Positions 41,628-50,165 of a stretch of DNA of 64,000 nucleotides are shown piece by piece. Within the stretch, counting starts at the first letter, position 1. Every line of letters begins with the position of its first letter. Under the pieces are notes generated by a model that had not been told where the DNA came from, made no database searches, and worked only from the letters and a program-made list of their open reading frames with translations. The stretch spans positions 5,880,001 to 5,944,000 of the forward strand of contig NZ_LR134338.1 of assembly GCF_900637055.1 (NCBI RefSeq), read 5' to 3'. The DNA comes from Brevibacillus brevis. Lineage in GTDB: Bacteria > Bacillota > Bacilli > Brevibacillales > Brevibacillaceae. Position numbers and translations under genes: made by a program.

Positions 41628-43232
41628 TTATTTATTCGCAAGGAGCGACTCGACGAATTCAGCTATATCCTCCGGCAGAAACTCTCGAACCTCACCAAGC
41701 ATTTGGCTAATTTTTTCACGCTGTTCATCCTTTAATCGCAGATAGAACCTTCTATTATATCCATACAGCCACTGCTCGGTATACAGGATTGCATCATCGC
41801 GTATTTCTTTTTCCTGCACAACACATGCCCGTAATAATAATGAAATACTGTCTGCCTTGTTCATCTTCGAAAATAAGAAGAGAATGTTTTTCTTCACGTG
41901 AAGGCCCACATCTTTTTTGAGCATCTCCCAAAGCATGTCCGCATGACGAAGCTCTATCCTATCCGCTAGTATTTGTCTTGCTTCCCGAGATGCGCTTCGT
42001 TTATTGGTTTGCAAAGCGCGGATAAAAACTTCGATGTGATCTTCTGGATTCAGCATAGCGAGTGCCTTCACTGCTGCTCGTTGTATCCGTTCATTTTCAT
42101 GGCGCAAAAACGGGAGAATCCATTGATCATTTGCTTTCACACCCGTTTCGCCTACTCCCACAATCGCTATTGGTATCACCTGCTCCTCGGTACCAACCAA
42201 TTTTTCTCGATAGAAGGCAGCGAAATCGATCTTCTTGTCCTTCAAATAAAATCGGGCCATTTCGCGGATGGATTTATGCCCATCAAGCAGAGCAGCAAGC
42301 AAGGCATCAGTCGATTCCTCAGGAAAGCGATCCACATAAGCTTGTAGGGCCAGTTGGCGAATAGGAGGAAAAACGTCACGTCGAATTTGATCGAGCCATC
42401 TTTGCAGGCGATCATTTTCGTCCTGTTTGCACATATGCTTAACCATCTGGAGCCTGATCAAGGCATCCTTCTGAATCAAAGCCTCTGCAATAACCTCATC
42501 CGGATCGATATCGTGAAGGTTGTTTGCCAAATCAAAGCAAAATCGCCGAACAACCGGATCTTTTGAGTGAAAACCACTGCGTACCACGTCCCTATTATTT
42601 GGATGACGAAACATTGCGTCGATCTCCTCTAGGAAATCGGAGAACTTTTCACGGTTATAGTATGCGGACAAATGCTTCAACAAGAAAACGGATTCGAGAA
42701 AGTGCTTCACATAATTTGGACGGAATCTCAGCTTACATGCCTTAAACGCCAGATAACGAATTTTGGGTTGCCAATCATTCAAACGGATCAGCAAAAAGGG
42801 AATCTCCGCACCCGTAACCTGTTTTAACAACATTTCAACTGCTGCTTCCCTTACATAACCGTTTCGATGGAAGCTGCAAATTCCGATGAAACAAAGGTCC
42901 GACTCATCGTTTATCGAAAACTCCCGGATATCCTCTGGCAACAATTCATGCCACGCTGCCAATTGGTTTTTATTTGAATAAGGGGTCAATCTCCGTATGT
43001 ATTGATCCAAGCTAATGAAATCTTGTTTACGCAGGCGTGAGGTTATTTGATGAATAGCCGCAAGTGCTGCCTTTTGTATTTCTTCTCTTTTCTCCAAAGC
43101 AAATGGTAATAGAAAGGTCAGAGTAATCATGCTTCCCTTCCTAGCCAAGAAGTGGAGAATTTCTACTTTTCTTTCGTCCGATCTATACAATTCCTCAAGA
43201 AGCACTTGCTCTTCCGGCGTCATTTGCTTCAT
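41628..43232 (-). CDS. HEAT-repeat protein of unknown function
   Basis: 534 residues from ATG 43232 (SD GAGGAGG). Made almost wholly of paired helices with HEAT/PBS-lyase-like units, for example DPVVRRFCFDLANNL, DALIRLQMVKHM, IRQLALQAYVDRF and RIQRAAVKALAMLN. No TM segment and no enzyme motif. Such solenoids serve as protein-binding scaffolds. Stands alone between two terminators. Confidence 0.82.
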   Translation of the reverse strand: MKQMTPEEQVLLEELYRSDERKVEILHFLARKGSMITLTFLLPFALEKREEIQKAALAAIHQITSRLRKQDFISLDQYIRRLTPYSNKNQLAAWHELLPEDIREFSINDESDLCFIGICSFHRNGYVREAAVEMLLKQVTGAEIPFLLIRLNDWQPKIRYLAFKACKLRFRPNYVKHFLESVFLLKHLSAYYNREKFSDFLEEIDAMFRHPNNRDVVRSGFHSKDPVVRRFCFDLANNLHDIDPDEVIAEALIQKDALIRLQMVKHMCKQDENDRLQRWLDQIRRDVFPPIRQLALQAYVDRFPEESTDALLAALLDGHKSIREMARFYLKDKKIDFAAFYREKLVGTEEQVIPIAIVGVGETGVKANDQWILPFLRHENERIQRAAVKALAMLNPEDHIEVFIRALQTNKRSASREARQILADRIELRHADMLWEMLKKDVGLHVKKNILFLFSKMNKADSISLLLRACVVQEKEIRDDAILYTEQWLYGYNRRFYLRLKDEQREKISQMLGEVREFLPEDIAEFVESLLANK

Positions 43233-43319
43233 GTCGATCCTCCTCTTCAAATGAAAATGCGTGCAAGCCCTTATTATTTTCACATAAAATGGAATGGAGA
43301 AAAAAGGAGGGATTTCCAA

Positions 43320-43871
43320 ATGGCCTCATTAATTTATCATGTCGCCGTATCGTTAGACAATTTCATTGCGGATCAAGCGATGATGGATGGAGATATCGAA
43401 AGCACGCTCTTTTTATTCGAAGGTGAACATGTACCGGACTTTTTATCTGAAATTCAGGAATATGATGCTGTGCTGATGGGCGCCAAAACCTACGAATTTG
43501 GGTTTAAATTCGGGGCCAAACCGGGCGAACCAGGCTATAAGGGGATCAAGCATTATATTTTCTCTAGCTCCATGCAGTTTGAGTCCAATGCAGAAGTCGA
43601 GCTGGTCAAAGGCGATGCCATCGAATTTATCAAAAATCTCAAACAGCAAGAAAACGGCAAGCTGTGGCTATGTGGGGGCGGTGAATTGGCAGGGGCGTTA
43701 CTGGCACATAAACTGATTGATCAATTAGTACTGAAGGTGAATCCGGTGATGGTCGGGGAAGGTACACCTCTATTTGGTAGTGTGAAGCCACGTCTCAAGC
43801 TAGATTTAGTGGATATGAAGCAGTATGCGAATGGAGTCATTAAATCTACTTACGATATCGTTTATACGTAA
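43320..43871 (+). CDS. Dihydrofolate-reductase-family (RibD C-terminal) protein
   Basis: 183 residues from ATG 43320 (SD AGGAGGG). RibD-C/DHFR-like fold: SLIYHVAVSLDNFIAD start, YDAVLMGAKTYEFG and LWLCGGGELAGALL (NADPH-binding GGG), then LKVNPVMVGEGTPLF. YyaP/YwjB-type proteins of this group are reductases of unknown substrate. Divergent from the HEAT-repeat gene. Confidence 0.87.
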   Translation: MASLIYHVAVSLDNFIADQAMMDGDIESTLFLFEGEHVPDFLSEIQEYDAVLMGAKTYEFGFKFGAKPGEPGYKGIKHYIFSSSMQFESNAEVELVKGDAIEFIKNLKQQENGKLWLCGGGELAGALLAHKLIDQLVLKVNPVMVGEGTPLFGSVKPRLKLDLVDMKQYANGVIKSTYDIVYT

Positions 43872-43881
43872 TAACAAAACA

Positions 43882-43912
43882 AACGGGACCGCATCGCTCG
43901 GCCCCGTTTTTG
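43882..43912 (+). terminator. Terminator of the RibD-C gene
   Basis: AAACGGGaCCG / CGGcCCCGTTT stem with a 7-nt loop and TTTTT tail. Confidence 0.8.
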
Positions 43913-43940
43913 TATGCTCCCATTGCCAATACATTCAAGG

Positions 43941-43967
43941 AAAAAAGATGGGAATCCCCCATCTTTT
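43941..43967 (-). terminator. Terminator of the CBS-domain membrane protein gene
   Basis: AAAAGATGGG/CCCATCTTTT stem; on the minus strand it is followed by CTTTTTT and begins right after the stop codon. Confidence 0.85.
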
Positions 43968-43969
43968 GA

Positions 43970-45280
43970 TTAGGTTACGTCCTGCAGCTCACGAGCTGGA
44001 ACTCCCATTGCCTTCTGAATCTCAATTTTCCGTATACGATGCTTGTCTTTCTTTCGGATCGTAAAGACGAGATCATCGTATTGCCATTGGATGTCTTCTT
44101 TAAGCGTCGGATTTTGACTGTATAGCCAGCCCCCGATGGTATCGAGCTCTTCTTCATTAATATTGGCGTTAAGCAAGTCGTTAACCTCGGAGAGAAGTAC
44201 CTTTCCGTCTACAATCACATGGCTGTTCTCTTCCACGATTTCGATTTCGGCTTTTTCCTCCGCGTCGAACTCATCACGGATTTCACCGACAATTTCCTCC
44301 AAAATGTCTTCGATCGTAACCAGTCCGGAGGTTCCGCCATATTCGTCAATCAGGATGGCGATATGTGTTCTTTGTTTCTGCATTTTTTTCAAAAGATCTT
44401 TTACAGGTGTAGCCTCCGAAACCGTCAAAAACGGTCGGATGAGCTTGGAAATATCCAAATTTGGATCATCGGCATAATTCAGAAAGAACTCTTTCGTGTT
44501 AATCATCCCGATAATATGATCTTTGTTTTGCGAAATAACCGGGAAACGGGTATACTGCTCTTCTTTCATAATTCGCAGATTTTGCTCAAGGGTATATTCT
44601 TTGTGCAAGCAGCTCATATCTGTCCGCGGGACCATAATCTCGCGGGCCAGCATCTCATCAAAGGCAAAGATATTGCTGACGTATCCATACTCAGACTGAT
44701 TAATTTTTCCGCTCTCATAGCTTTCCGTCAGAATGATTCGCAGCTCTTCTTCTGAGTGACTTTCTTCATGCTCCTTGGTCGGTTTCATACCGAATGAACG
44801 CACAAGCAGAGCAGCAGAGCCATTCAGTACCCAGATTGCAGGGTACATCAATTTATAGAACCAAATAATAGGTTTCGCACACAGTAAGCTAACCGCTTCT
44901 GCCTTTTGGATCGCCACGGTTTTCGGTGCCAGTTCCCCGACAACCACATGGAGAAACGTAACGAGCGAGTAAGCAATCACAAACGACAGAACTGCAACGA
45001 CTTGTTCGGGTAAATAAGGCGTAAGAAAAGGGCTAATGATGCTTTCAATCGTCGGTTTCCCCAATACCCCCAAGCCAATGGCTGTCAACGTAATCCCTAA
45101 TTGACACGCTGACAAATATCCATCCAGGTTACTAACTACTTTCTGAACAGCAAGAGCATTCTTTCTCCCTTCCATGACCAATTGGTCTACACGGCTCGGG
45201 CGAAGCTTTACAATTGCAAATTCAGTTGCCACAAAAAAAGCAGTAGCAAAAATCAGAAAAGCAATTAGTAACAAATTCAT
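43970..45280 (-). CDS. CNNM/CorC-type membrane protein (hemolysin C family)
   Basis: 436 residues from ATG 45280 (TTG 45289 is also possible). A CNNM/DUF21 transmembrane domain (about 1-190, three to four helices) precedes two CBS modules (about 205-325, MVPRTDMSCL and IAILIDEYGGTSGLVTIEDILEEIVGEI) and a CorC_HlyC domain (about 340-420). Family members export Mg2+ or Na+ or influence Mg2+ tolerance (B. subtilis MpfA/YhdP). The DEYGGTSG motif in CBS 2 is intact, so nucleotide sensing is likely. Confidence 0.92.
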   Translation of the reverse strand: MNLLLIAFLIFATAFFVATEFAIVKLRPSRVDQLVMEGRKNALAVQKVVSNLDGYLSACQLGITLTAIGLGVLGKPTIESIISPFLTPYLPEQVVAVLSFVIAYSLVTFLHVVVGELAPKTVAIQKAEAVSLLCAKPIIWFYKLMYPAIWVLNGSAALLVRSFGMKPTKEHEESHSEEELRIILTESYESGKINQSEYGYVSNIFAFDEMLAREIMVPRTDMSCLHKEYTLEQNLRIMKEEQYTRFPVISQNKDHIIGMINTKEFFLNYADDPNLDISKLIRPFLTVSEATPVKDLLKKMQKQRTHIAILIDEYGGTSGLVTIEDILEEIVGEIRDEFDAEEKAEIEIVEENSHVIVDGKVLLSEVNDLLNANINEEELDTIGGWLYSQNPTLKEDIQWQYDDLVFTIRKKDKHRIRKIEIQKAMGVPARELQDVT

Positions 45281-45488
45281 GGTTAGCAATATCCTATCCC
45301 CTCTTCATTAGAAGTCTTACATGGTCATTGTACGAAACTCCCCCTCTTCATATCAACGTTCGCTTATATCCAATTTCGTCTTAATTGTTTGATTATAGGC
45401 AGTTTTGCTATTTCAGGTCACTCACCCTTACAATTGCTGACTACAGGCATAGCATACTTACTCATTATCCTTCCCTTCCTCCCATTCT

Positions 45489-46250
45489 TTATTCGATGTT
45501 CCCCAGCTCCAACACGACCGGACAATGATCGCTTCCCATTACCTGTGAGTCAATTCCCGCTCCGAGCAACGACGGAGCCAATCGCTCAGACGCGAGAAAA
45601 TAATCAATACGCCACCCGATATTCCGTTCTCTCACTTTCGGCATAAAAGACCACCACGTATATGAATCTGTCTGATCCGGATAAAAATATCGATAGGTAT
45701 CTACAAACCCAGTTGCCAGCAAGCTCGTCATCTTCTCACGCTCTTCAGGAGTAAAGCCAGAATTACCGCGATTGGACTTCGCATTTTTCAAATCAATCTC
45801 TTGATGGGCGACATTCAGATCCCCACAAACCACTACAGGCTTCTTCGCATCTAGCTGCAATAAGTAGTTCCGAAACCGATCCTCCCATTCCAGCCGATAA
45901 TCCAATCTCGACAAATCACGCTTCGCATTCGGGGTATATACCGTTACCAAGTAGAAATCATGGAACTCCAATGTAATGATGCGTCCTTCAGGTTCATGGT
46001 CTTCTTCCAAGCCATAACGCACAGATAGTGGTTCCATTTTTGTAAAAACAGCCGTCCCGGAATAGCCCTTTTTCTCTGCGTAGTTCCAATATTGATGATA
46101 CTCCTCGCCGATCTCCATCTCGATTTGACCTTCTTGCAGCTTCGTTTCCTGCAAGCAAAATATATCGGCATTCGCCTCTTTGAAGTACTCGTAGAAACCT
46201 TTGTTTACACATGCGCGAAGTCCATTTACATTCCAAGAAATCAATTTCAT
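45489..46250 (-). CDS. exoA: Exodeoxyribonuclease III / AP endonuclease
   Basis: 253 residues of the EEP nuclease fold with all Xth motifs: ISWNVNGLRA, CLQETKLQ (Glu ligand), TVYTPNAKRDLSRLDYR, GDLNVAH (Asp/Asn) and the C-terminal GSDHCPVVL (Asp-His). It cuts AP sites and trims 3' ends in base-excision repair, so this window encodes both AP-endonuclease types (with nfo). Single-gene unit. Confidence 0.95.
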   Translation of the reverse strand: MKLISWNVNGLRACVNKGFYEYFKEANADIFCLQETKLQEGQIEMEIGEEYHQYWNYAEKKGYSGTAVFTKMEPLSVRYGLEEDHEPEGRIITLEFHDFYLVTVYTPNAKRDLSRLDYRLEWEDRFRNYLLQLDAKKPVVVCGDLNVAHQEIDLKNAKSNRGNSGFTPEEREKMTSLLATGFVDTYRYFYPDQTDSYTWWSFMPKVRERNIGWRIDYFLASERLAPSLLGAGIDSQVMGSDHCPVVLELGNIE

Positions 46251-46325
46251 GATCGCTAATCTCCTTGTCGCTATTCGTTAAATTCCATGGTACACTATCT
46301 TTGTTTTCAATTACAGGAGGTTACG

Positions 46326-46370
46326 ATGATGGACATTGCAATGGGCATCGCATTCATGAGACTTCGTTAA
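46326..46370 (+). CDS. Leader peptide MMDIAMGIAFMRLR of the macrolide-resistance gene
   Basis: A 14-codon frame with a perfect AGGAGG SD five bases upstream, ending in Met-Arg-Leu-Arg and TAA. Arg-x-Arg (+x+) is the established sequence at which macrolide-bound ribosomes stall, as in the ErmDL leader (MTHSMRLR...). It lies 107 bp upstream of a macrolide phosphotransferase and directly before an attenuator-like hairpin. Start could be ATG 46326 or 46329. Confidence 0.8.
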   Translation: MMDIAMGIAFMRLR

Positions 46371-46378
46371 AATCGACA

Positions 46379-46438
46379 AAACCCCATATAGGCTCAGCCA
46401 TTTTCAAAACTCGGAATGGTATGGGTTTATTTGTGTTT
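46379..46438 (+). promoter_or_regulatory. Attenuator hairpin between leader and mph
   Basis: CCCATA (46383-46388) pairs with TATGGG (46420-46425), and CCATT (46398-46402) with AATGG (46415-46419), forming a stacked stem with a left-side bulge. TTTATTTGTGTTT follows, so it can act as an intrinsic terminator. A ribosome stalled at the leader's RLR codons (46362-46367) would reach toward the left arm and could stop the stem from forming. Confidence 0.6.
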
Positions 46439-46477
46439 GATTGATTTAAAACTATTCATGAATGAGGTGTTTTTGTT

Positions 46478-47404
46478 ATGTCAAAAAACAATGTAGAGCA
46501 AATGCTTGCCATCGCGAAAAACAATGGAATCCTTGTAGACCCAACTACTGTGAAGGTGAATGAATCCGGCTTAGATTTCCTTGCGATTTTTGCAAGTACG
46601 ATAGATGGTGTTCCATGGGTGTTGCGCCAACCACGCCGGGACGATGTCGTCGAAACTGCTCGTTACGAGAAAAAGGTGTTAGATCTCGTTGCCAAACATC
46701 TACATGTCGAAGTACCGGATTGGCAGGTCCACACCTCTGAATTCATCGCTTATCCGATCCTGGGTGGCACACCGATGGCGACGATCAATATGGAAACAAA
46801 AAATTATGAGTGGTATTTGAATCCTGAATCCCTACCTGAATTGTGCATACAAACGTGGGCGGAGGTATTGGTGGAATTACACGGTATCCATCATGATCTT
46901 GCTCGAGATGCTGGTATCCGCGTCAAGCAGCCTAGCGAAGCACGAGCAAGCCTTCGAGAAAAGATGAATGAGGTCAAACGCGTCTTTGGCGTTTCTGGGG
47001 AGCTATGGGATCGATGGCAAAAATGGCTTGCGGATGACACATTCTGGCCTGCTCACTCTGCTCTTGTGCATGGTGACCTCCATCCGGGGCATATCCTGGT
47101 TGCTGAAAACGGCAAGGTAACGGGGCTTCTGGATTGGACGGAGGCCGAGGTAGCTGATCCGGCGACGGACTTTACGGTCTTTTACATGTTGTTTGGCGAT
47201 TCAGGCTTGGCTGACTTCATCAAACGCTACGAAAAAGCAGGAGGCCGTGTATGGCCGCGTATGCATGAGCATATCGCTGAAATGACATCCGTGTACCCCG
47301 TCATTCTTGCCATCTTCGCATTGAAATCAGGGCTGGAAGAGTTCAAGATCATGGCCCGACAAGCTCTTGGTGTCGACGAAAACGGCATAGAGATCTCTTC
47401 ATAG
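46478..47404 (+). CDS. mph: Macrolide 2'-phosphotransferase
   Basis: 308 residues, aminoglycoside-phosphotransferase-like kinase fold. An N-lobe with VPWVLRQPRRDDV precedes the catalytic loop LVHGDLHPGHILV (about 197-209) and metal-binding LLDWTEAEVADPATDF. The long HGIHHDLARDAGI region and overall length fit macrolide 2'-phosphotransferases of the Mph(B)/bacillus chromosomal type, which transfer phosphate from GTP to the macrolide desosamine 2'-OH. SD GAGGTG. The macrolide-type leader upstream supports the substrate call. Confidence 0.88.
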   Translation: MSKNNVEQMLAIAKNNGILVDPTTVKVNESGLDFLAIFASTIDGVPWVLRQPRRDDVVETARYEKKVLDLVAKHLHVEVPDWQVHTSEFIAYPILGGTPMATINMETKNYEWYLNPESLPELCIQTWAEVLVELHGIHHDLARDAGIRVKQPSEARASLREKMNEVKRVFGVSGELWDRWQKWLADDTFWPAHSALVHGDLHPGHILVAENGKVTGLLDWTEAEVADPATDFTVFYMLFGDSGLADFIKRYEKAGGRVWPRMHEHIAEMTSVYPVILAIFALKSGLEEFKIMARQALGVDENGIEISS

Positions 47405-47410
47405 ATAATC

Positions 47411-47443
47411 AACCACCGTCCTAGATTGGAGGCGGTGGTTTTT
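47411..47443 (+). terminator. Terminator of mph
   Basis: AACCACCG/CGGTGGTT 8-bp stem followed by TTT. Confidence 0.85.
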
Positions 47444-47543
47444 CTATGTAAATAGCTATATTGAGCCATTACTGTCTTGGATATAAGGTGTTACAATAAA
47501 TCGGCTCATTTGGACAATCCTTTACTAAATTGATGGAGTGAAT

Positions 47544-47864
47544 ATGATGAAGCGAGGACCTCTTATTGGCATTTGTGCAGTGGTTATAGTAGCAGGCGTG
47601 CTTTCCATTCCTGTTGAGGCAGGCCCCTCCCCAGATACACGAATCATATTGGAGCACACGAACAAGACGTATATTTCACCACCCTGTTATGAGCAAGCAA
47701 ACAAAACAAATAATCTAGCAGAAGCTGATATACAAAAAGCGAAGGAATTGAATTATCAGCCAGAATCGAGCTGCACGGCAAATTCACTTGCACCCATCAA
47801 GCAACCGATTGCTTCCATACTCGCCCAAAATCTTGGAATCAAGCAAAGTCAATGGGATTGGTAA
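47544..47864 (+). CDS. Small secreted protein of unknown function
   Basis: 106 residues from ATG 47544 (SD GGAGTG; GTG 47538 is also in frame). Cleavable Sec signal (MKRGPLIGICAVVIVAGVLSIPVEAG) and an 80-residue mature part with two Cys (PPCYEQ and SSCTAN) that could form one disulfide. No enzyme motif. Single-gene unit. Confidence 0.65.
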   Translation: MMKRGPLIGICAVVIVAGVLSIPVEAGPSPDTRIILEHTNKTYISPPCYEQANKTNNLAEADIQKAKELNYQPESSCTANSLAPIKQPIASILAQNLGIKQSQWDW

Positions 47865-47980
47865 GTGCACTACGACCAGGTTCACGAATAATACATGGAA
47901 AATAGCTCATGTGAGCCATCTCCTTTTATCAAGATAGTTTATATAATCATCAAGAACATCATCGAGAGGAGTAACCATGC

Positions 47981-48490
47981 ATGCTATTTAAGAAGTGGAA
48001 CCGTAACTTCCACCGCTACATCGGACTCATCGTTAGCCTTTTCTTACTGATGTGGGCCATTACAGGTTTTCTCCTGTTAAATGTCCCTTGGTATCAGGAA
48101 AAAGCCACCGACTTGAAAACGACAATGATTGAAGTGCCTGCCCAACCAGAACTGCTAACCATTGCCTACGTGGGGGAGAAGTTAGTAGAAACAGGGGAAT
48201 ATTCTTGGGATGAAATCAGATCGATCGCAAAATCAGGTGGCTCTTTCAAAGTGTACGTCAGCAGAGATCCGATTCTGCGGCTGACTGTTTCTTCTGAAGG
48301 GCACATCACAGCCTTGAAACAAGATCCCATTTTAGATCTCTTCTACGGACTGCATGTGGGCGAATGGGAAGACCTCAACTACGTGACGGTATTAGAGATT
48401 ATCTCCATCTTAACGGCTTTTCTTGTCGTGTCGGGGCTTATTTATTTCCTCCCCAAACGCTGGTTTAAGAAACGTGAAACGAAAATATAA
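47981..48490 (+). CDS. PepSY-associated membrane protein
   Basis: 169 residues. FKKWNRNFHRYIGLIVSLFLLMWAITGFLLL is the hallmark first helix of PepSY-TM proteins, followed by an extracytoplasmic PepSY-like segment and a last TM helix (about 136-157). Short single-copy form of a family often tied to iron-siderophore or ferric-reductase systems. ATG 47981 uses GAGAGGAG; an earlier ATG at 47977 opens only a four-codon frame. Confidence 0.82.
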   Translation: MLFKKWNRNFHRYIGLIVSLFLLMWAITGFLLLNVPWYQEKATDLKTTMIEVPAQPELLTIAYVGEKLVETGEYSWDEIRSIAKSGGSFKVYVSRDPILRLTVSSEGHITALKQDPILDLFYGLHVGEWEDLNYVTVLEIISILTAFLVVSGLIYFLPKRWFKKRETKI

Positions 48491-48503
48491 AGGCTTCGTC
48501 CAT

Positions 48504-48544
48504 AAAAAAAGAGCGTTAGCTATAGCAGCTAATGCTCTTTTTTT
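48504..48544. terminator. Bidirectional terminator
   Basis: AAAAAAAGAGC-g-TTAGCT pairs with AGCTAA-t-GCTCTTTTTTT; T-runs on both strands serve the convergent PepSY and DUF420 genes. Confidence 0.9.
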
Positions 48545-48546
48545 GA

Positions 48547-49071
48547 TTAATAGTATGGAGAAATCATGATGTAAACAATGACACCCGTCGCACTGACATA
48601 CAGCCACATCGGCATCGTCCAACGAGCAATTTTTTTATGTTTTTCCACTTTCATGTTGAGTCCACGTGCAGTCGTAATCAGCGCAAATGGAACGATAATC
48701 GCCGACAACAGAATATGTGTAATCAAGATGAAGTAATAGATTGGACGCAGAATTCCCTCTCCCCCGAAGGAAGTGCTAGGTGCCATTCCGTGGTAGATCA
48801 CATACGAAACCAAGAAGAGAGCTGTTGTGGAGAAGGCTGCAAAAATATATCCCCGGTGCATCTTAATGTTTTTGTACTTCACGATGGAAACAAGCGCGGC
48901 AACCAAAAATACAAAGGTGAAGCTGTTCATGACCGCATTAAAAAACGGCAGAAACGTCAGGTCGAGATGGCTGAAATCATTGTTTTTCGGCATAAAGTAC
49001 AAGATGGCGATAAGCGTGTTAATCGCTATGGTGAGAATAACGATAATCGGTGTATAGTTGCGTTGTTTCAT
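48547..49071 (-). CDS. DUF420 membrane protein (CtaM/YozB-like)
   Basis: 174 residues with five to six TM helices and conserved His (KMHRGYIFAAF, VIYHGMAP, THILLSAIIVPFAL, HKKIARWTMPMWLYVSATGVIVY). This is the DUF420 pattern of CtaM/YozB, needed to mature haem-copper oxidases in some Firmicutes. No oxidase genes are adjacent. SD AAGGAG before ATG 49071. Confidence 0.88.
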   Translation of the reverse strand: MKQRNYTPIIVILTIAINTLIAILYFMPKNNDFSHLDLTFLPFFNAVMNSFTFVFLVAALVSIVKYKNIKMHRGYIFAAFSTTALFLVSYVIYHGMAPSTSFGGEGILRPIYYFILITHILLSAIIVPFALITTARGLNMKVEKHKKIARWTMPMWLYVSATGVIVYIMISPYY

Positions 49072-49253
49072 TCTTATGCTCCTTTTTTCTCAGATCATGA
49101 ATGAGTATCCCGCTTTAGTCTACCCATTGACGAGCCCGGACATCTGCAGCTGAAAACGGCTAACCAGTCCAGTCATCCTAATGATAAACGAAGTAGGTAT
49201 GCCGTACAAAGGCGATTTGATGAACAAAAAAAGAACCAACATTTGCTGGTCTC

Positions 49254-49280
49254 AGGTTGTCGAGAAAGTCTCGGCAACCT
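49254..49280 (+). repeat. 27-bp hairpin repeat, upstream copy
   Basis: AGGTTGtCGAGA and TCTCGgCAACCT pair around a 3-nt loop. The same element with one base changed is found at 49931-49957, so the two copies flank the secreted-protein gene. An imperfect ACCAAC-ATTT-GCTGGT hairpin lies just before it (49235-49250). Confidence 0.75.
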
Positions 49281-49372
49281 TGTTCATTTTGATCTTCTTG
49301 TTTTTTGGGCAAGTAGCTGTCATGAGAGCTTGAGAGCTTGTTCCTGCACGTTGATATATGAATTTCCATATA

Positions 49373-49401
49373 TTTACATATGATGTAAAATAATGTATAT
49401 T
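49373..49401 (+). promoter_or_regulatory. Promoter of the secreted FN3-like protein with a dyad on the -35
   Basis: TTTACA, 17-bp spacer, TATATT. The dyad TTTACAT-ATG-ATGTAAA (49373-49389) covers the -35, a likely regulator site. It gives a leader of about 65 nt before ATG 49473. The rest of 49072-49372 holds only the hairpin repeats. Confidence 0.6.
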
Positions 49402-49472
49402 GTAAATACCCAAACAAACATATTAGGCTCCTGGAGGCGGGTAAATAAAAGATTAAGAAGGAGTGTTTTGAT

Positions 49473-49886
49473 ATGAAAAAGTTTATAACTGGTTTAGCAA
49501 CACTGGCAGTATTGACTTCAGCCGTTCCTGCATTTGCCCAGGAGGGACAACAAGCACTCGCGACTACTTCAACCACTAAATATTCAACGTCTAGTAAAGA
49601 ATCAAAAGCTTCTGTTGCAGAATTTGTGAATCTTACTGTACGTTGGAACAATGTTTCAAATGCAGTGAGATATGAGTATATGCTGACAAACATGACAGAT
49701 GGCAGTGTTTATGAACATGGTAGTATGACCGCTACTGTTGCTAACATAACTGCTTTAAGAGTTGGAAAACGCTTCAGTTTTTATGTTCGTGCTGTAGACC
49801 AATACGGCAATACAATCGGATCAGCAAGAATAGAAGATATTGTACCAACTGGCAGCAATATCGATAGGAACGTTTGGATTAGTTAG
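49473..49886 (+). CDS. Secreted protein with fibronectin-III-like domain
   Basis: 137 residues: signal peptide with AFA cleavage (MKKFITGLATLAVLTSAVPAFA), a Ser/Thr-rich linker, then a beta-sandwich-like stretch with LTVRWNNVSNAVRYEYMLTN and FYVRAVDQYGNTIGSA, typical of FN3 repeats. SD AAGGAG. Single gene flanked by two copies of one hairpin. A cell-surface or extracellular role is likely; partner unknown. Confidence 0.75.
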   Translation: MKKFITGLATLAVLTSAVPAFAQEGQQALATTSTTKYSTSSKESKASVAEFVNLTVRWNNVSNAVRYEYMLTNMTDGSVYEHGSMTATVANITALRVGKRFSFYVRAVDQYGNTIGSARIEDIVPTGSNIDRNVWIS

Positions 49887-49930
49887 GCAGAAAGTTTCAC
49901 ATTTGGTTAAAATCAAATTTTCGGATCACC

Positions 49931-49957
49931 AGGTTGTCGAGATAGTCTCGGCAACCT
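49931..49957 (+). terminator. 27-bp hairpin repeat, downstream copy (terminator)
   Basis: Same stem as 49254-49280 (loop A changed to T) followed by TTTTTTG, so it is a good terminator for the FN3-like gene. A second two-tier hairpin (AAGATAGCT...AGCTATCTT, 50013-50061) and GAGATCAACA-AA-TGTTGGTCTC (50139-50160) fill the space to the next gene, the latter probably ending the permease transcript. Confidence 0.75.
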
Positions 49958-50165
49958 TTTTTGTAATGTGTTAGAGCAAGCATTAATGATAGCAGGCGCA
50001 CAGAACATAAAAAAGATAGCTCTCCACTTAGCCAAGATGGGCTAAACGGAAAAGCTATCTTAATTTTTCATCCTTCGGAATTAATTGTACACGAGTCTAA
50101 TTTTTTCTTGAAACAAAACATGTGTTTATCTACAGCCTGAGATCAACAAATGTTGGTCTCCTTCG

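Noticed and set aside
49178-49693. 171-codon minus-strand frame over the FN3-like gene
   Set aside because: Cys/Phe/Tyr-rich shadow without SD, while the plus-strand gene has a clean signal peptide, SD, promoter and terminator.
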